Made by a program: the position numbers and the translations under genes. A model generated the notes under the pieces. It saw only the letters and a program-made list of their open reading frames with translations. It searched no databases and was not told the origin of the DNA. Shown piece by piece: positions 50,247-60,805 of a stretch of DNA of 64,000 nt (its first letter is position 1; each line of letters opens with the position of its first letter). This DNA is from Bradyrhizobium xenonodulans (GTDB lineage Bacteria; Pseudomonadota; Alphaproteobacteria; Rhizobiales; Xanthobacteraceae): NCBI RefSeq assembly GCF_027594865.1, contig NZ_CP089391.1, forward strand, positions 8,212,660-8,276,659, read 5' to 3'.

Positions 50247-50666
50247 ATGCCGGTCAAGGTCGAAGCCCTCGATCATCTCGTGATCAACGTCACCGACGTC
50301 GCGGCGACCACGGAGTGGTACCGCAGGATTCTCGGCATGGAAGTCAAGGTGTTCGACCCCGGCGGCGGCAAAGCGCCGCGGACTTCTCTGCAATTCGGTA
50401 ACCAGAAGATCAACGTCCGGCCGCGCGATGCCGACAAGGTGGAATGGTTCACCGCCGACCACCAGACCGCCGGCAGCGAGGACCTGTGCTTCCTCACCGC
50501 CGCCACGCCCGACGAGGTGGTGGCGCATTTGAAGGCACATGGCGTCGCGATCGAGGAAGGCCCCTCTCCCAGGCAAGGCGCCCGCGGCACGCTGCGCTCG
50601 GTCTATTGCCGGGATCCGGATGGCAGCCTGATCGAGATTTCGTCGTACGAGGACGGCGGTCGGTAA
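50247..50666 (+). CDS. VOC-family (glyoxalase-like) protein
   Basis: 139 aa from ATG 50247. One domain of two beta-alpha-beta modules: LDHLVINVTDVAATTEWYRR with metal His, then LRSVYCRDPDGSLIEISSYE with metal Glu. Likely an oxygenase, isomerase or resistance-type enzyme; substrate unknown. Confidence 0.88.
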   Translation: MPVKVEALDHLVINVTDVAATTEWYRRILGMEVKVFDPGGGKAPRTSLQFGNQKINVRPRDADKVEWFTADHQTAGSEDLCFLTAATPDEVVAHLKAHGVAIEEGPSPRQGARGTLRSVYCRDPDGSLIEISSYEDGGR

Positions 50667-50689
50667 GGCCAAGCCGCCTGCCCCACCGT

Positions 50690-50776
50690 CATTGCAAGCG
50701 AAGCGAAGCAATCCAGAATCGCTCCTCGGAGGTAGTCTGGATTGCTTCGTCGCAAGGGCTCCTCGCAATGACGGGG
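50690..50776. repeat. Intergenic palindromic repeat
   Basis: GTCATTGCAAGCGAAGCGAA ... CTCCTCGCAATGACGGGG folds back as an imperfect hairpin; another rhizobial intergenic unit. Confidence 0.6.
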
Positions 50777-50892
50777 AGAGAGCGCGAACGGCCGCATACT
50801 CCCCCGATTTGCTCCCCGCGTCATCCAGTGGCAGGAAGACGCAATAATCCGAAGACAGCCGCCATCAAGATGCAGGCTGCACGGGAGGATCC

Positions 50893-52473
50893 ATGTCCAT
50901 TCAACAATCCGCTGCCGGAGTAGTAGGCCCATTCGCAGGGCTCGACGTGCCCTGGCTCCTGAGGATGCGCGCCGAGGTCCGGCGTGATCATCCCTTCCTG
51001 ATCTGGGCGCCGTTCGATGCGCCGGCGCGGCGCTGGAGCTATGGCGAGTTTCACGAGCGCGTCGGCGCGCTTGCGGCGGGCCTGGCGAAGCGCGGCATCA
51101 AGCCCGGCGAATATGTTCTCATTCATCTCGACAATTGCATCGAGGCAATGCTGGCCTGGTTTGCCTGTGTCGAGTGTGGGGCCATCGCGGTCACCACCAA
51201 CACCCGCTCTGCACCGGCCGAGATCGAATATTTTGCCGACCATTGCGGCGCGGTCGCCGCGATCACGCAGCCGGCCTATGCGGAGATTGTCGCGCAGAAC
51301 TGCCGCAACGTTCGCTGGATGGCGGTGACCTCGCACGATGCCGGCGCAGCGCCTGCGCAGGGCGCCTCGCGCGGCGACAGTTTTGAAGCGCTGTTCGCCG
51401 ACAGCGCCGATCGTCCGACGCGCGCGCCCGATCCGCTGGCGCCGTGCAGTGTGCAATACACCTCGGGCACGACATCGCGGCCGAAGGCGGTGCTGTGGAC
51501 CCACGCCAACGCGCTGTGGGGCGCCAAGATCAACGCCGCGCATGAAGACCTTCACGCCGGCGACGTGCACCAGGCCAATCTGCCACTGTTCCACACCAAT
51601 GCGCTGGCCTATTCGATGCTGGCGACGTTGTGGGTCGGGGCGACTTGCGTGATCCAGCCGCGCTTCTCCGCCAGCCGGTTCTGGCAGGTCGCGCGCGAGC
51701 ATGGCTCGACCTGGACCTCGACCATTCCGTTCTGCATGAAGGCGCTGCTCGAGCAGGACATTCCGAAGGACCACAAATTCCGCCTGTGGGGCACCGCCAT
51801 CAACGAGCCGCCGGCCTTCGCTGCCTTCGGCGTCAAGATCATCGGCTGGTGGGGCATGACCGAGACCATCACCCACGGCATCGTCGGCGAGGTCGACCAG
51901 CCCAACATTCCGATGTCGATCGGCCGCGCCGCGAGCGAGTATCAGATCCGCGTCACCGACGATGACGGACGGCCGACCGAGGTCGGCGGCACCGGCAATC
52001 TCGCGATCAAGGGCATCCCCGGCCTGTCGCTGTTCGCCGAATATCTGCACGACGAGACGGCGACGCGCGACAGTTTCGACGCGCACGGCTTCTTCCTCAC
52101 CGGCGACCGCGTCGAACGGCTGGAGAACGGCTTCATCAAGTTCGGCGACCGCGCCAAGGACATGCTGAAGGTCGGCGGCGAGAACGTCGCGGCCTCCGAG
52201 ATCGAGCAGGTAATCGCGCTCGTACCAGGCGTGCGCGAAGCCGCGGTGGTGGCGAAGAAGCATCCGATGCTGGACGAGGTGCCGGTCGTGTTCATCATCC
52301 CGCATGGCGGCGTCGCCGGCGCGCCGCCGGATCTGCATGAGCGCGTGATGGCCGCCTGCCGCAAGGGCCTCGCCGACTTCAAGCTGCCGCGCGAGATCAG
52401 GCTCGTCGACGGCATGCCGCGCTCGACACTGGAGAAGGTCGCGAAGGCGGAGCTGCGGAAGATGCTGGGGTGA
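50893..52473 (+). CDS. Acyl-CoA ligase (AMP-binding)
   Basis: 526 aa. P-loop-like SVQYTSGTTSRPKAV, WWGMTETITHG (A5), GDRVERLENGFIKFGDRAKD (A7/A8) and the C-terminal lysine region RSTLEKVAKAELRK are those of the ANL superfamily. The catalytic Lys lies in EKVAKAEL. Acid substrate not predictable. Confidence 0.92.
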   Translation: MSIQQSAAGVVGPFAGLDVPWLLRMRAEVRRDHPFLIWAPFDAPARRWSYGEFHERVGALAAGLAKRGIKPGEYVLIHLDNCIEAMLAWFACVECGAIAVTTNTRSAPAEIEYFADHCGAVAAITQPAYAEIVAQNCRNVRWMAVTSHDAGAAPAQGASRGDSFEALFADSADRPTRAPDPLAPCSVQYTSGTTSRPKAVLWTHANALWGAKINAAHEDLHAGDVHQANLPLFHTNALAYSMLATLWVGATCVIQPRFSASRFWQVAREHGSTWTSTIPFCMKALLEQDIPKDHKFRLWGTAINEPPAFAAFGVKIIGWWGMTETITHGIVGEVDQPNIPMSIGRAASEYQIRVTDDDGRPTEVGGTGNLAIKGIPGLSLFAEYLHDETATRDSFDAHGFFLTGDRVERLENGFIKFGDRAKDMLKVGGENVAASEIEQVIALVPGVREAAVVAKKHPMLDEVPVVFIIPHGGVAGAPPDLHERVMAACRKGLADFKLPREIRLVDGMPRSTLEKVAKAELRKMLG

Positions 52474-52498
52474 GGACGGCGCCGCCAGACGGCACGCT

Positions 52499-52582
52499 GC
52501 CGTAGGGTGGGCAAAGGCGCGTCAGCGCCGTGCCCACGTTCTTGGAAGTGGTGGGCACGCTTCGCTTTGCCCACCCTACGGC
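52499..52582. repeat. Inverted repeat between convergent genes
   Basis: GCCGTAGGGTGGGCAAAG (52499-52516) pairs with its complement at 52565-52582; may serve as bidirectional terminator. Confidence 0.75.
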
Positions 52583-52589
52583 ATCTCGC

Positions 52590-53684
52590 CTAGAACGACC
52601 CCAGCGCCACCGGGCGGAATGCCTGCAACAGTTGCTGGTCGAGCTTGCCGCCCATGCCTTCCATCATTGTGAACGCACGCGAGTGGGTGAACGGCATGCG
52701 GTAGGCACGCTTCTCGACCAGCGCGGCGTAGATGTCGACGATCGTTGTCAGGCGCACGATGTCGCTGATCTGGTTCGACGACAGGCCGTTGGGATAGCCG
52801 GAGCCATCGAGGAATTCGTGGTGATGCAGGACGACGTCGAGCATCTCCGGCGGGAAGCCGCCCTGCGCGGCGAGCGCGTCGTAACCGCGGCGCGGATGCT
52901 GGCGGACCTCGGCCATCTCCTCGTCGGTGAGCTTGCCGGGCTTGTCGAGCAGCACGGAGGGAACGAAGGCCTTGCCGACATCGTGCAGCAGCGCGGCGCG
53001 GGTGAGGCGGCGCTGGTCGTCCTCGCGCATGCCGAGATGCTGCGCGAAGGCGACGGCGAAACCGGTGACGAACAGGCAGTGCCGATAGCTGCCGACATGG
53101 TGGCAGCCGACGGTGGTGAGCCATTCGCGCAGCGAGGAGTGCTTGATCGCCTTCAGGATCTTGTTCTCGGCGGCGATAACGTCGTCGAAGGTCAGGGGCA
53201 CGCCGAGCGGCAGCTTCCCGAACATCTTGGCGAGCACCGCGTGCGCCGCCTCGACGCCGCGGTTGAGCGTCTTGCCGCGATCGGTCGCGTCATAGGTGGC
53301 GGTGTCGGGGAAGGCGGCGCGGATGCGCTGGAGGATGTCCTCGGGCTGGAGCGGGCGCGAGATCGTGTCGGTGGCGCCCAGCGCCCAGGCCTGCATGGTG
53401 CCGTGATGCAGGGCATCGGCGAGCACGAACAGCCGCGGCATCGAGCGATAGGCATCGCCGCGCAGCTTGTTGCGCACCCGCTGCACGCTCTCGGGCGAGC
53501 GCAGATTGATGTCGACCACGAGGCCGGACAGATCGCGCGAGGGCTTCTCGGGAATGTCCTGCGTCGTCACCGTCGAGACGTCGCCGACGGCCTTCAGGAT
53601 GCTGGCAAGCTCGCCGCTCTCATCGCTCCGGTCGGAGGCGAGCAAGAGCCGGCGTTTGGCGGCGGATTTGGCTAGCGCGTTCAT
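52590..53684 (-). CDS. HD-GYP domain protein (c-di-GMP phosphodiesterase type)
   Basis: 364 aa. The N-terminal receiver-like domain (residues about 10-125) keeps the fold (LSGLVVDINLRSPESVQRVR, ATDTISRPLQPEDIL), with the phosphoacceptor position at an Asp in VVDIN. The HD-GYP domain has LLHDVGKAFVP, HPRRGYDAL, VVLHHHEFLDGSGYP. The HD, HHExxDGxGYP metal set is complete, so c-di-GMP cleavage is plausible. Confidence 0.9.
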   Translation of the reverse strand: MNALAKSAAKRRLLLASDRSDESGELASILKAVGDVSTVTTQDIPEKPSRDLSGLVVDINLRSPESVQRVRNKLRGDAYRSMPRLFVLADALHHGTMQAWALGATDTISRPLQPEDILQRIRAAFPDTATYDATDRGKTLNRGVEAAHAVLAKMFGKLPLGVPLTFDDVIAAENKILKAIKHSSLREWLTTVGCHHVGSYRHCLFVTGFAVAFAQHLGMREDDQRRLTRAALLHDVGKAFVPSVLLDKPGKLTDEEMAEVRQHPRRGYDALAAQGGFPPEMLDVVLHHHEFLDGSGYPNGLSSNQISDIVRLTTIVDIYAALVEKRAYRMPFTHSRAFTMMEGMGGKLDQQLLQAFRPVALGSF

Positions 53685-53899
53685 GGCTTCCCCAAGAGCA
53701 CGGGAGTGTATTTGGCGTCAGCCTAAGCCGGATCAGGTTCTCTGGCCCTTAAGAGGCGTGCTCAATGGAACCCTGCGGGAAAGCGCGCAATTTTACGGGT
53801 TTGGGTTCCATTGAAGGGAACTGCAAAAGGGCGAAAACAACCCCATGCACAGTAGAAAGAGCATTGATAACACAGGTGAATTTTTGGCGCTCTCGCCGC

Positions 53900-54012
53900 C
53901 CTCCGCTGTCGTCGCCCGGCTTGACCGGGCGACCCAGTACGCCGAGACGGCGCGGCTGGAACCGAGACGCCGCGGCGTACTGGATTCCCCGCCTTCGCGG
54001 GGAATGACGGGA
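53900..54012. repeat. Intergenic palindromic repeat
   Basis: TCGCCCGGCTTGACCGGGCG ... CGCGGGGAATGACGGG; related to the unit at 47228-47325, with the CCGCGGCGTACTGGATTCC block in common. The gap 53685-54084 holds nothing else. Confidence 0.6.
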
Positions 54013-54084
54013 AGTGGCCCCAAAAACAAATCCGCCGGAGGTTGGCCTCCGGCGGATCATGTCACGTCACAATCGCAGCCAGCC

Positions 54085-56376
54085 CTACGCCTTCATCGCA
54101 CCCTTCACGGCCTCCGCCGTGATCGGCAGCGCTCGCACGCGGGCGCCACTGGCATTGAAGATGGCGTTACCGATGGCGGGGGCGACCACCGTCACGGCGG
54201 GCTCGCCGACGCCGGTGGCCTTCTCGCCGTTGGCGATCACGGCGACGGCGACCTCGGGCACCTGGCTCATGCGCAAGGGCGTATAGCCATCGAAATTGGT
54301 CTGCTCGATGCCACCGTCCTTCAGCGTCGCCTTCTCGTACATCGCCAGCGACAGGCCCCACAGCGCCGCGCCCTCGACCTGGGCGCGGATGTTGTCGGGA
54401 TGCACCTGCGTGCCGACGTCGGTTGCGACCGTGAGCTTCTTCACGGTCACCGCGCCCGACGGCGCCACCGCGACATGGGCGACACAGGCCGTCCAGCTCG
54501 CAGTCGCCCGTTCCTGCGACGAGACGCAGGCAACACCCATGCCTTCACCTTTCGGCAGTTGCCTGGTGCCGTAGCCGGACAACCCCATCGCGGCGAGCAG
54601 CGTATTGCGCAGCCGCTGCGCGCCGCCGTCATTCTTGCCGGCGCCGTCGAGCAGCGAGATGCGGAACTGCGCCGGGTCCTTGCCGGCCGCCGCCGCGATC
54701 TCGTCGATCATGCTTTCGACCGCCCAGAACGTCCAGCCCGGCGCCACCGAACGAAGCTGCCCGGACGGCGTCGCATTGTGCGCGAGCTCGTTCTTGATCG
54801 CGCGCACGTAATGGTTGGGCACGGTGTAGAAGAAGTCGGCTCCGTTCACCGTGAAGCTGTCGAGCGGGCCTTTCTTGTCGACCGAGGGCGTCAGGAAATC
54901 GGGGATTCCCCAGCGCGCGGTCGGCCAGGCCGACACGACGTCGTGGCTGAGCGCGACGAGCTTGCCGTCGCCGTCCACGCCGGCCTTCACTTTCTGGTAG
55001 GTGAGCGGACGCGAGAAATCCATCGTCATGTCGTTCTCGCGCGAGTAGATCACCTTCACCGGCTTGCCGACCGCTTTCGCCGCCTGCACGGCGGGAACCA
55101 TCATGTCGGCATCGAGACGCCGGCCGAAGCCGCCGCCCAGCCAATGCTGGTGCATGACGACGAACTTCGGATCGATCCCGGCTGCACCCGCGGCGATCGC
55201 CCCGGAGCGCGTCGCGAACTGGTTGCCGGAATAGATGTGCAGGATCTCGCCCTTGAACTCCGCGGTGGCGTTCATCGGCTCCAGCGGCGCGTGGATGTTG
55301 ATACTGGTGGTGTACTCCGCTTCCAGCACCTTTGCGGCCGTGCCGAACGCCGCAGAGGGATCACCGTCCTTGACGAAGAACTGGCCGGAATCCTCCAGCT
55401 TCTGAAGCCGCATGGCTTCATCGAGCAGCGACTGGCTCGACAGCTTCGCGTTCGGACCGCCGTCATAGGCGATCTTCAACGCTTGCGCCGCCTTCCTGGC
55501 GTTGGCGTAGGTGGCCGCGACCGCGACGACCCACCCCGACGTCGTTCCGGTCTTGTCGTCGAGGGTGACGGCCTTGATGAAGCCCGGCACCTTCTTCGCC
55601 GCCGAATCGTCGACCGATTTCACGGTCGCGCCGAAGCGCACCGGCGGCGTGACCACCGCACCATAGGCCATGCCCGGCAGCATGACGTCGATGCCGTACT
55701 TGGCGGTGCCGTTGGTCTTGGAGGGGATGTCGAGCTGCGGCACCGACACGCCGATCATGGTGTACTGGTCCGGCGTCTTCAGCTTGATCGCCTTCAGCTC
55801 GTCCGGCGTGAAGGTCTTCGTCGCCTTGCCGCTTTTGACAATCTCGGCAAAGCTCATCTGCTTCTTCGATGTCGGATGCGAGACCACGGAGTCCCGCACG
55901 ACGAGCTGGTCCTTGAAGTAGGGCGGCAGGCCCATGGCCGAGGCCGCGGCCTCGGTCAACGCGATGCGGCCGGCCGCGCCGGCACGGCTCATGGCCTCAA
56001 AGTTCATCATGGTCGACCAGCTGCCGCCGGTGATCTGCGCGCCGAGCACGGGATCGTTGAACTTCGGATCGTTGGAAGCGAGCTGAACGCGCATGTCGCT
56101 CCACTTCGCGCCCAGCTCCTCGGCCACGATCTGCGCCATGGTGGAGGCGATGTGCTGGCCCATGTCGGCCTTGCCGCAGGTCACGGTGACGAGGCCATCG
56201 GGCGAGATCGCATACCAGACGCTCGGCTCGAAATTCGAGGGCGCGGCGAGCGCCTCACCGATGCCGGGCACGCCGGCATAACCGAGCACGAGGCCGGTTG
56301 CTGCCGTGCCGACGAGGAACGAGCGGCGGCTGAGATCGGTCGCCTCAGCGGTGATGGTCTTGACGTGCTCGTTCAT
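54085..56376 (-). CDS. Molybdenum hydroxylase large subunit (isoquinoline 1-oxidoreductase-like)
   Basis: 763 aa from ATG 56376; the longer open frame to 57096 is in fact the shadow of the small-subunit gene. Tat signal [20 protein letters not shown]. MoCo-binding blocks [38 protein letters not shown] and [13 protein letters not shown] with GVGEPA near the end (catalytic Glu). Aldehyde-oxidase/isoquinoline-oxidoreductase beta type, works in the periplasm. Confidence 0.92.
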   Translation of the reverse strand: MNEHVKTITAEATDLSRRSFLVGTAATGLVLGYAGVPGIGEALAAPSNFEPSVWYAISPDGLVTVTCGKADMGQHIASTMAQIVAEELGAKWSDMRVQLASNDPKFNDPVLGAQITGGSWSTMMNFEAMSRAGAAGRIALTEAAASAMGLPPYFKDQLVVRDSVVSHPTSKKQMSFAEIVKSGKATKTFTPDELKAIKLKTPDQYTMIGVSVPQLDIPSKTNGTAKYGIDVMLPGMAYGAVVTPPVRFGATVKSVDDSAAKKVPGFIKAVTLDDKTGTTSGWVVAVAATYANARKAAQALKIAYDGGPNAKLSSQSLLDEAMRLQKLEDSGQFFVKDGDPSAAFGTAAKVLEAEYTTSINIHAPLEPMNATAEFKGEILHIYSGNQFATRSGAIAAGAAGIDPKFVVMHQHWLGGGFGRRLDADMMVPAVQAAKAVGKPVKVIYSRENDMTMDFSRPLTYQKVKAGVDGDGKLVALSHDVVSAWPTARWGIPDFLTPSVDKKGPLDSFTVNGADFFYTVPNHYVRAIKNELAHNATPSGQLRSVAPGWTFWAVESMIDEIAAAAGKDPAQFRISLLDGAGKNDGGAQRLRNTLLAAMGLSGYGTRQLPKGEGMGVACVSSQERATASWTACVAHVAVAPSGAVTVKKLTVATDVGTQVHPDNIRAQVEGAALWGLSLAMYEKATLKDGGIEQTNFDGYTPLRMSQVPEVAVAVIANGEKATGVGEPAVTVVAPAIGNAIFNASGARVRALPITAEAVKGAMKA

Positions 56377-56864
56377 GTGGGCCTCCGCTCGTTGCCGGAG
56401 GCGGACGCGGTGCGCATCTCGGATGCGGCGCGCATGATCGCCTTCTGGATCCGTGAATAGGTCATGCAGCGGCAGAGATTGCCGTCCATATGCGCGACCA
56501 CCTCTTCCTTGGTCGGATTGGCGTTCTTCGCCAGCAGCGAGGCCGCCTGCATGATCTGCCCGGACTGGCAGTAGCCGCATTGCGGCACCTGCTCGGCAAT
56601 CCACGCCTTCTGCAACGGATGATCGCCCTTGGCGGAGAGACCTTCGATGGTCGTGATCTTCTTGCCGGCGACGTCGCCGACCATGGTCTGGCACGAGCGC
56701 ACGGCTTCGCCGTTGACATGCACGGTGCAGGCACCGCACAGGCCGGCACCGCAGCCGAACTTGGTGCCGGTCATCTGCAATTGCTCGCGGATCGCCCAGA
56801 GGAGCGGCGTGTCGTTCGCCGCATCCACGGACAGACTCCGCCCGTTGATGGTGAGAGTTGGCAT
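56373..56864 (-). CDS. 2Fe-2S small subunit of the molybdenum hydroxylase
   Basis: 163 aa from ATG 56864. Plant-type cluster [16 protein letters not shown] and the second cluster [10 protein letters not shown] ... [12 protein letters not shown]. The 4-nt overlap ATGA with the large-subunit gene fixes the frame of both. No cytochrome c subunit gene or XdhC-type maturation gene lies next to it. Confidence 0.95.
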   Translation of the reverse strand: MPTLTINGRSLSVDAANDTPLLWAIREQLQMTGTKFGCGAGLCGACTVHVNGEAVRSCQTMVGDVAGKKITTIEGLSAKGDHPLQKAWIAEQVPQCGYCQSGQIMQAASLLAKNANPTKEEVVAHMDGNLCRCMTYSRIQKAIMRAASEMRTASASGNERRPT

Positions 56865-57158
56865 AGGCGTCTTCCCCTGCCGGTGCATGAAGCCGCTTAC
56901 GGCGGCAACTTGAGTAGCGGACGCCCACCGGGCTGGCGCCCACCTTGACCGTAAGCATGATCGCGTTCCGCCGCGGAGGCAAACGCAATTTGGAATCGGT
57001 CGAAACAAACGCGGCGCCTGCCCGTTGTGCGTCGCGACAAGGGCGGTGATGCAGCGACTGAACGCAAACGGAGCGCGCGTCAGGCATGCACGTCACCGCG
57101 CTCAGGTGGTTTCCTAGAAGTAACTCGGCAAAGTAGAGTGAACCGACGGCGAACCCTT

Positions 57159-57317
57159 ACCCTCCCCTGGAGGGGGAGGGTCGATCGCGCGAAGCGCGAG
57201 CGGGGCGGGGTGATCTCTCAGCACGGGCACTGTTCGTCGCGGAGAGACTGTCACCCCACCCCGTCTCACATTTCGCTGCGCTCAATGTGAGCCGACCCTC
57301 CCCCTCCAGGGGAGGGT
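57159..57317. repeat. Long inverted repeat with 23-bp arms
   Basis: ACCCTCCCCTGGAGGGGGAG ... at 57159-57181 is the reverse complement of 57295-57317, enclosing further short palindromes. The gap 56865-57363 holds no gene. Confidence 0.75.
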
Positions 57318-57363
57318 GAAGCACCGGTGTCGCGGCGCGAATAAGAAAGAAAGGGCGGAAGCA

Positions 57364-58128
57364 ATGCCGAAGATCGATCAGGCCGGCGTCGGGATCTATT
57401 ACGAAGTCCACGGCAACGGGCCGCCACTGCTGCTCACCCACGGCTACTCCTCGACCTCGGCGATGTGGCATGGCCAGGTCGATGCGCTGGCGAAGAACCA
57501 CAAGCTGATCCTGTGGGACATGCGCGGCCACGGCCAGTCCGATTACCCCGACGATCCCAGCGCCTATAGCGAAGCGCTGACGGTCGGCGACATGGCGGCG
57601 ATCCTCGGTGCGGTCGGCTCGAAGCGCGCCATCATCGGCGGGCTGTCGCTCGGCGGCTACATGTCGCTGGCCTTCTATCGCGCACATCCCGAGCGCGCCC
57701 GCGCGCTGTTGATCATCGACACCGGTCCGGGCTTCAAGAAGGATGACGCGCGCGAGGCCTGGAACACGCGGGCGCTCGCGACCGCCGACAAGCTCGATCG
57801 CGTAGGTCTCGACATGCTGAAATCTGCAACGCGCGAGCGCGCTACCGCGAGCCATCGCAATGCGAGGGGACTGGCGCTTGCCGCACGCGGCATGCTGACC
57901 CAGCGCGATGCGCGCGTGATCGAGCTGTTGCCCGACATCAAGGTGCCCAGCCTGATCGTGGTCGGCGCCGACGACACGCCGTTCCTCGCGGCGTCCGACT
58001 ACATGGCCGCAAAGATTCCCGGCGCACAAAAGGTCGTGATCCCCGCAGCCGGACACGCCGTCAACATCGATCAGCCGCAGGCTTTTGTTGACGCGGTGGT
58101 GCCTTTCCTGAAGAACTTGCCGGCATAG
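57364..58128 (+). CDS. Alpha/beta hydrolase
   Basis: 254 aa from ATG 57364. LLTHGYSSTSAMW oxyanion region, GLSLGGYMS nucleophile elbow (Ser), VGADDTPF (Asp) and AAGHAVNID (His). Typical soluble esterase/hydrolase; substrate unknown. Confidence 0.88.
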   Translation: MPKIDQAGVGIYYEVHGNGPPLLLTHGYSSTSAMWHGQVDALAKNHKLILWDMRGHGQSDYPDDPSAYSEALTVGDMAAILGAVGSKRAIIGGLSLGGYMSLAFYRAHPERARALLIIDTGPGFKKDDAREAWNTRALATADKLDRVGLDMLKSATRERATASHRNARGLALAARGMLTQRDARVIELLPDIKVPSLIVVGADDTPFLAASDYMAAKIPGAQKVVIPAAGHAVNIDQPQAFVDAVVPFLKNLPA

Positions 58129-58150
58129 GACGGTCGGACAGGGACAGGCC

Positions 58151-58492
58151 ATGAAGCGGGCAATGTTGGCTGCGGGTGCAGTGTTGCTATCGATGTCAGC
58201 GCCGGCGCAGGCCGAGCCCTTCGGCGGCGCGCCGCCGCGCCGGCCCTTCGTTGAAACCCTGTCGAACAACACGCCGCTCGCCTTCGGCATGGACGCCGGG
58301 CAGACCGCACGCGTGCTCGGACAGCCGCTGCAATATGTGCGCGGACGTCCCGGCAACGAGATCTATCTCGCGCTTCGCAACATCGGCGGCAGCAGCCTGA
58401 TCCCCTACCGTCACCGCCTGTTCCTGCAGTTCCGCCACGGACGGCTGGCGGGATGGAAGGAGGATTACGGCGAGAACTGGATGTGGGAGTGA
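58151..58492 (+). CDS. Small secreted hypothetical protein
   Basis: 113 aa. Signal peptide RAMLAAGAVLLSMSAPAQAE; mature part contains LAFGMDAGQTARVLGQPLQY, reminiscent of a SmpA/OmlA-like small domain, and GWKEDYGENWMWE. Follows the hydrolase gene by 22 bp. Confidence 0.65.
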   Translation: MKRAMLAAGAVLLSMSAPAQAEPFGGAPPRRPFVETLSNNTPLAFGMDAGQTARVLGQPLQYVRGRPGNEIYLALRNIGGSSLIPYRHRLFLQFRHGRLAGWKEDYGENWMWE

Positions 58493-58499
58493 ATGCGAC

Positions 58500-58620
58500 T
58501 CCTCATGGTGAGGAGCGGCGAAGCCGCGTCTCGAACCATGCAGGCCCGCCTCTCACAGCTCGGCCTTTCATCCTTCGAGACGCGCTGACGCGCTCCTCAG
58601 GATGAGGAGCGCGAGCTGAG
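58500..58620. repeat. Intergenic palindromic repeat
   Basis: CATGGTGAGGAGCGGCGAAG ... CTCCTCAGGATGAGGAGCG, another of the rhizobial repeat types, between two plus-strand genes. Confidence 0.55.
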
Positions 58621-58653
58621 AATTCCGATCTACAACCAAGAAGGACAACCCGC

Positions 58654-59328
58654 GTGGGACAAGACATCAAATTGACGGCCTCCGACAATTTCCAGCTCGG
58701 CGCCTATCGCGCCGATCCCGCGGGCAGCCCGAAAGGCGCGGTGGTGGTGATCCAGGAGATTTTTGGCGTCAATCATCACATCCGCTCGGTCTGCGATCGC
58801 CTTGCCGGGGAAGGCTATGTCGCGATCGCGCCGTCGATCTTCGACCGCACAACGCCGGGCTTCCAGTCGGGCTACACGCCCGATGAGATCGCTGAGGCGC
58901 GCAAGTTCGTCGCGAGTCCCGATTGGGACGCGATGTTGCGCGACACGCAAGCGGCGATCGATGCGGTGAAAGGCGTAGGGCCGGTCGGCATCATCGGCTT
59001 TTGCCTGGGCGGCAGCATCGCCTTCGTCGCGGCGACGCGGCTGTCGGGGCTGAAGGCCGCGATCGGCTATTACGGCGGCGCCGTGGTGCGCTTCGCCGAC
59101 GAGACACCGAAGGTGCCGACGCAACTGCATTTCGGCGAGAAGGATGCCGGCATTCCCCTCGCCGACGTCGAGACCGTCAAGACCAAGCGGCCCGACGTGG
59201 AGGTCTTCGTCTATCCGGGCGCGCAGCACGGCTTCCATTGCGACGAGCGGGCCAGCTACGACAAGGCCAGCGCCGACATCGCCTGGCCGCGCAGCATGGA
59301 ATTTTTTGCGAAGCACCTGGCGAAGTAG
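58654..59328 (+). CDS. Dienelactone hydrolase family protein
   Basis: 224 aa from GTG 58654. Nucleophile Cys in GFCLGGS, Asp in GEKDAGIP, His in GAQHGFHCDE; AVVVIQEIFGVNHHIRSVCD is the characteristic start. Hydrolyses cyclic esters/lactones or related compounds. Confidence 0.92.
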   Translation: MGQDIKLTASDNFQLGAYRADPAGSPKGAVVVIQEIFGVNHHIRSVCDRLAGEGYVAIAPSIFDRTTPGFQSGYTPDEIAEARKFVASPDWDAMLRDTQAAIDAVKGVGPVGIIGFCLGGSIAFVAATRLSGLKAAIGYYGGAVVRFADETPKVPTQLHFGEKDAGIPLADVETVKTKRPDVEVFVYPGAQHGFHCDERASYDKASADIAWPRSMEFFAKHLAK

Positions 59329-59472
59329 CGCACGCTTCTCTCCTCCGTCATTCCGGGCTCGCGCTGCGCGCGCCCCGGAATGACGAGAGGGGAAAGCAGA
59401 AATCGGGTGGCTGCAGCCGGGCGCGCGGCGATAGAGCTGGCTGATCACGCCAACTCACGCCGGGAACTCGTC

Positions 59473-59952
59473 ATGCAGCAAGCCAATACGAACATCCTCA
59501 TCCGCAATCCATTCGGCACGATGGACGTGCCCGCACCTGATGATCGCGAAGTCATGGACTATGCCGCAACGGCGGCGCTCGCCGGCGATGCGGCCGACGT
59601 CAATGCGCCCGCCTGGGCCTCCATCGCCGCACCGTCCGACCCGCTCGAAGGCGCCTGGGCGAGCCGCTGGAATGGCGGCGCCGACCCGACCATTGCGGGC
59701 GATACGCCGGAGGCATGGAAAGACGGGCGCGCTGAAGTCCGAGTCGCAGGCGGGCGCATCTATTTGCGCTTCGACTGGGACAATGGCCGGCGGCACGGGC
59801 TGATCGATGCGGCGCGCGAGGGCGCGCGCCTGATCGGGAAATACATCAACCTGACCAACCCGGCGATCGTGCGGCCTTGGGTCGGGCTCGTGGTCGATAC
59901 CGTCAGGATCGACGGATGCTTTCCGAACGGGCGGCTGGATTTCAGGCGGTGA
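59473..59952 (+). CDS. Hypothetical protein
   Basis: 159 aa from ATG 59473. DPLEGAWASRWNGGADPTIA, GRAEVRVAGGRIYLRFDWDN suggests a lipocalin-like beta-barrel start. Convergent with the export lipoprotein gene, 1 bp apart. Confidence 0.6.
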   Translation: MQQANTNILIRNPFGTMDVPAPDDREVMDYAATAALAGDAADVNAPAWASIAAPSDPLEGAWASRWNGGADPTIAGDTPEAWKDGRAEVRVAGGRIYLRFDWDNGRRHGLIDAAREGARLIGKYINLTNPAIVRPWVGLVVDTVRIDGCFPNGRLDFRR

Positions 59953-59953
59953 G

Positions 59954-60700
59954 CTAGAACCAGCGCTCGCCGACGAACACGGTGTCGCCCGGCGCCAGGG
60001 GGGTGCCGAGCGGAACGACGGCGCGCATGGCACCGCCGGCCTCGGTGTGCGTGACGGTGACGACGTCGCGCTTGGCGCGCGGCGAGAAGCCGCCGGCGAT
60101 GGCTACCGCGCTTTCGACGGTCATGTTCGGCACATAGGGATATTGGCCGGGCGCGGAGACTTCGCCGAGGATGAAGAACGGGCGATAGGACTCGACTTCG
60201 ACGGCCACCGAGGGCTCGCGGATATAGCCGTTGCGCAAGCGCGCCGCGATCTCGCCGGCGAGTCCCGCAGGGGTACGGCCGCGGGCCGGCACGCCGCCGA
60301 TCAGCGGCATGGTGATGGAGCCGCCAGCATCGATGGCGTAGCTGTTGGTGAGACCTTCCTGGCCGTAGACCACGACGCGCAGCTTGTCGCCGGCGTCGAG
60401 ATGGTAGGACGAGTCGTAGCGCACGGGCGCCGCCATCGGCGCGGCGTAGCCGACCGGCATTGGCGCAGGCGAAGCGGCAAAGGAATTGCTGAACGCCGCG
60501 ATGGCGCCGCCGCTGTTGGCAACGACGACCGGTTGCGGCGCACTGGTGGGCTGGCCATAGGCCATGGAGTCGAGATCGGGGCGCGGCTGGACATATGCGA
60601 CCGGACCAGCGGTCTGCATGCAGCCACCAAGGGTCAGCGCGGCGGACGCTGCCAGGGCCACTGCCGAGATCGACGATCGAAACGCGCGTGCAACTGGCAC
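59954..60700 (-). CDS. Polysaccharide export lipoprotein (Wza-like)
   Basis: 248 aa from GTG 60700, chosen because GAGGGA lies 8 nt upstream and no ATG fits. Signal with lipobox LTLGGC. Poly_export domain: YHLDAGDKLRVVVYGQEGLT, GGSITMPLIGGVPARGRTPA; SLBB domain: VEVESYRPFFILGEVSAPGQ then YPYVPNMTVESAVAIAGG. Outer-membrane exit for capsule or EPS; no synthesis genes adjacent. Confidence 0.85.
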   Translation of the reverse strand: MPVARAFRSSISAVALAASAALTLGGCMQTAGPVAYVQPRPDLDSMAYGQPTSAPQPVVVANSGGAIAAFSNSFAASPAPMPVGYAAPMAAPVRYDSSYHLDAGDKLRVVVYGQEGLTNSYAIDAGGSITMPLIGGVPARGRTPAGLAGEIAARLRNGYIREPSVAVEVESYRPFFILGEVSAPGQYPYVPNMTVESAVAIAGGFSPRAKRDVVTVTHTEAGGAMRAVVPLGTPLAPGDTVFVGERWF

Positions 60701-60805
60701 CGGACCTATCCCTCGAAACGAGACAGCTCCACTGATGCACCGGTTATGGTTAATAAAGCGTTTGCGGGGGCGATGACGATACTCGCCACGAGCGCGGTGC
60801 GCTCC

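Noticed and set aside
50821..52338. 505-aa minus-strand ORF
   Set aside because: Antisense of the acyl-CoA ligase gene with ANL motifs.
53845..56460. 871-aa plus-strand ORF
   Set aside because: Shadow of the molybdenum hydroxylase large subunit on the other strand; Arg/His/Gly-rich composition and no domain.
56377..57096. N-terminal extension of the hydroxylase large subunit to 1003 aa
   Set aside because: It crosses the real 2Fe-2S small-subunit gene in another frame; the ATGA overlap and Tat signal fix the start at 56376.
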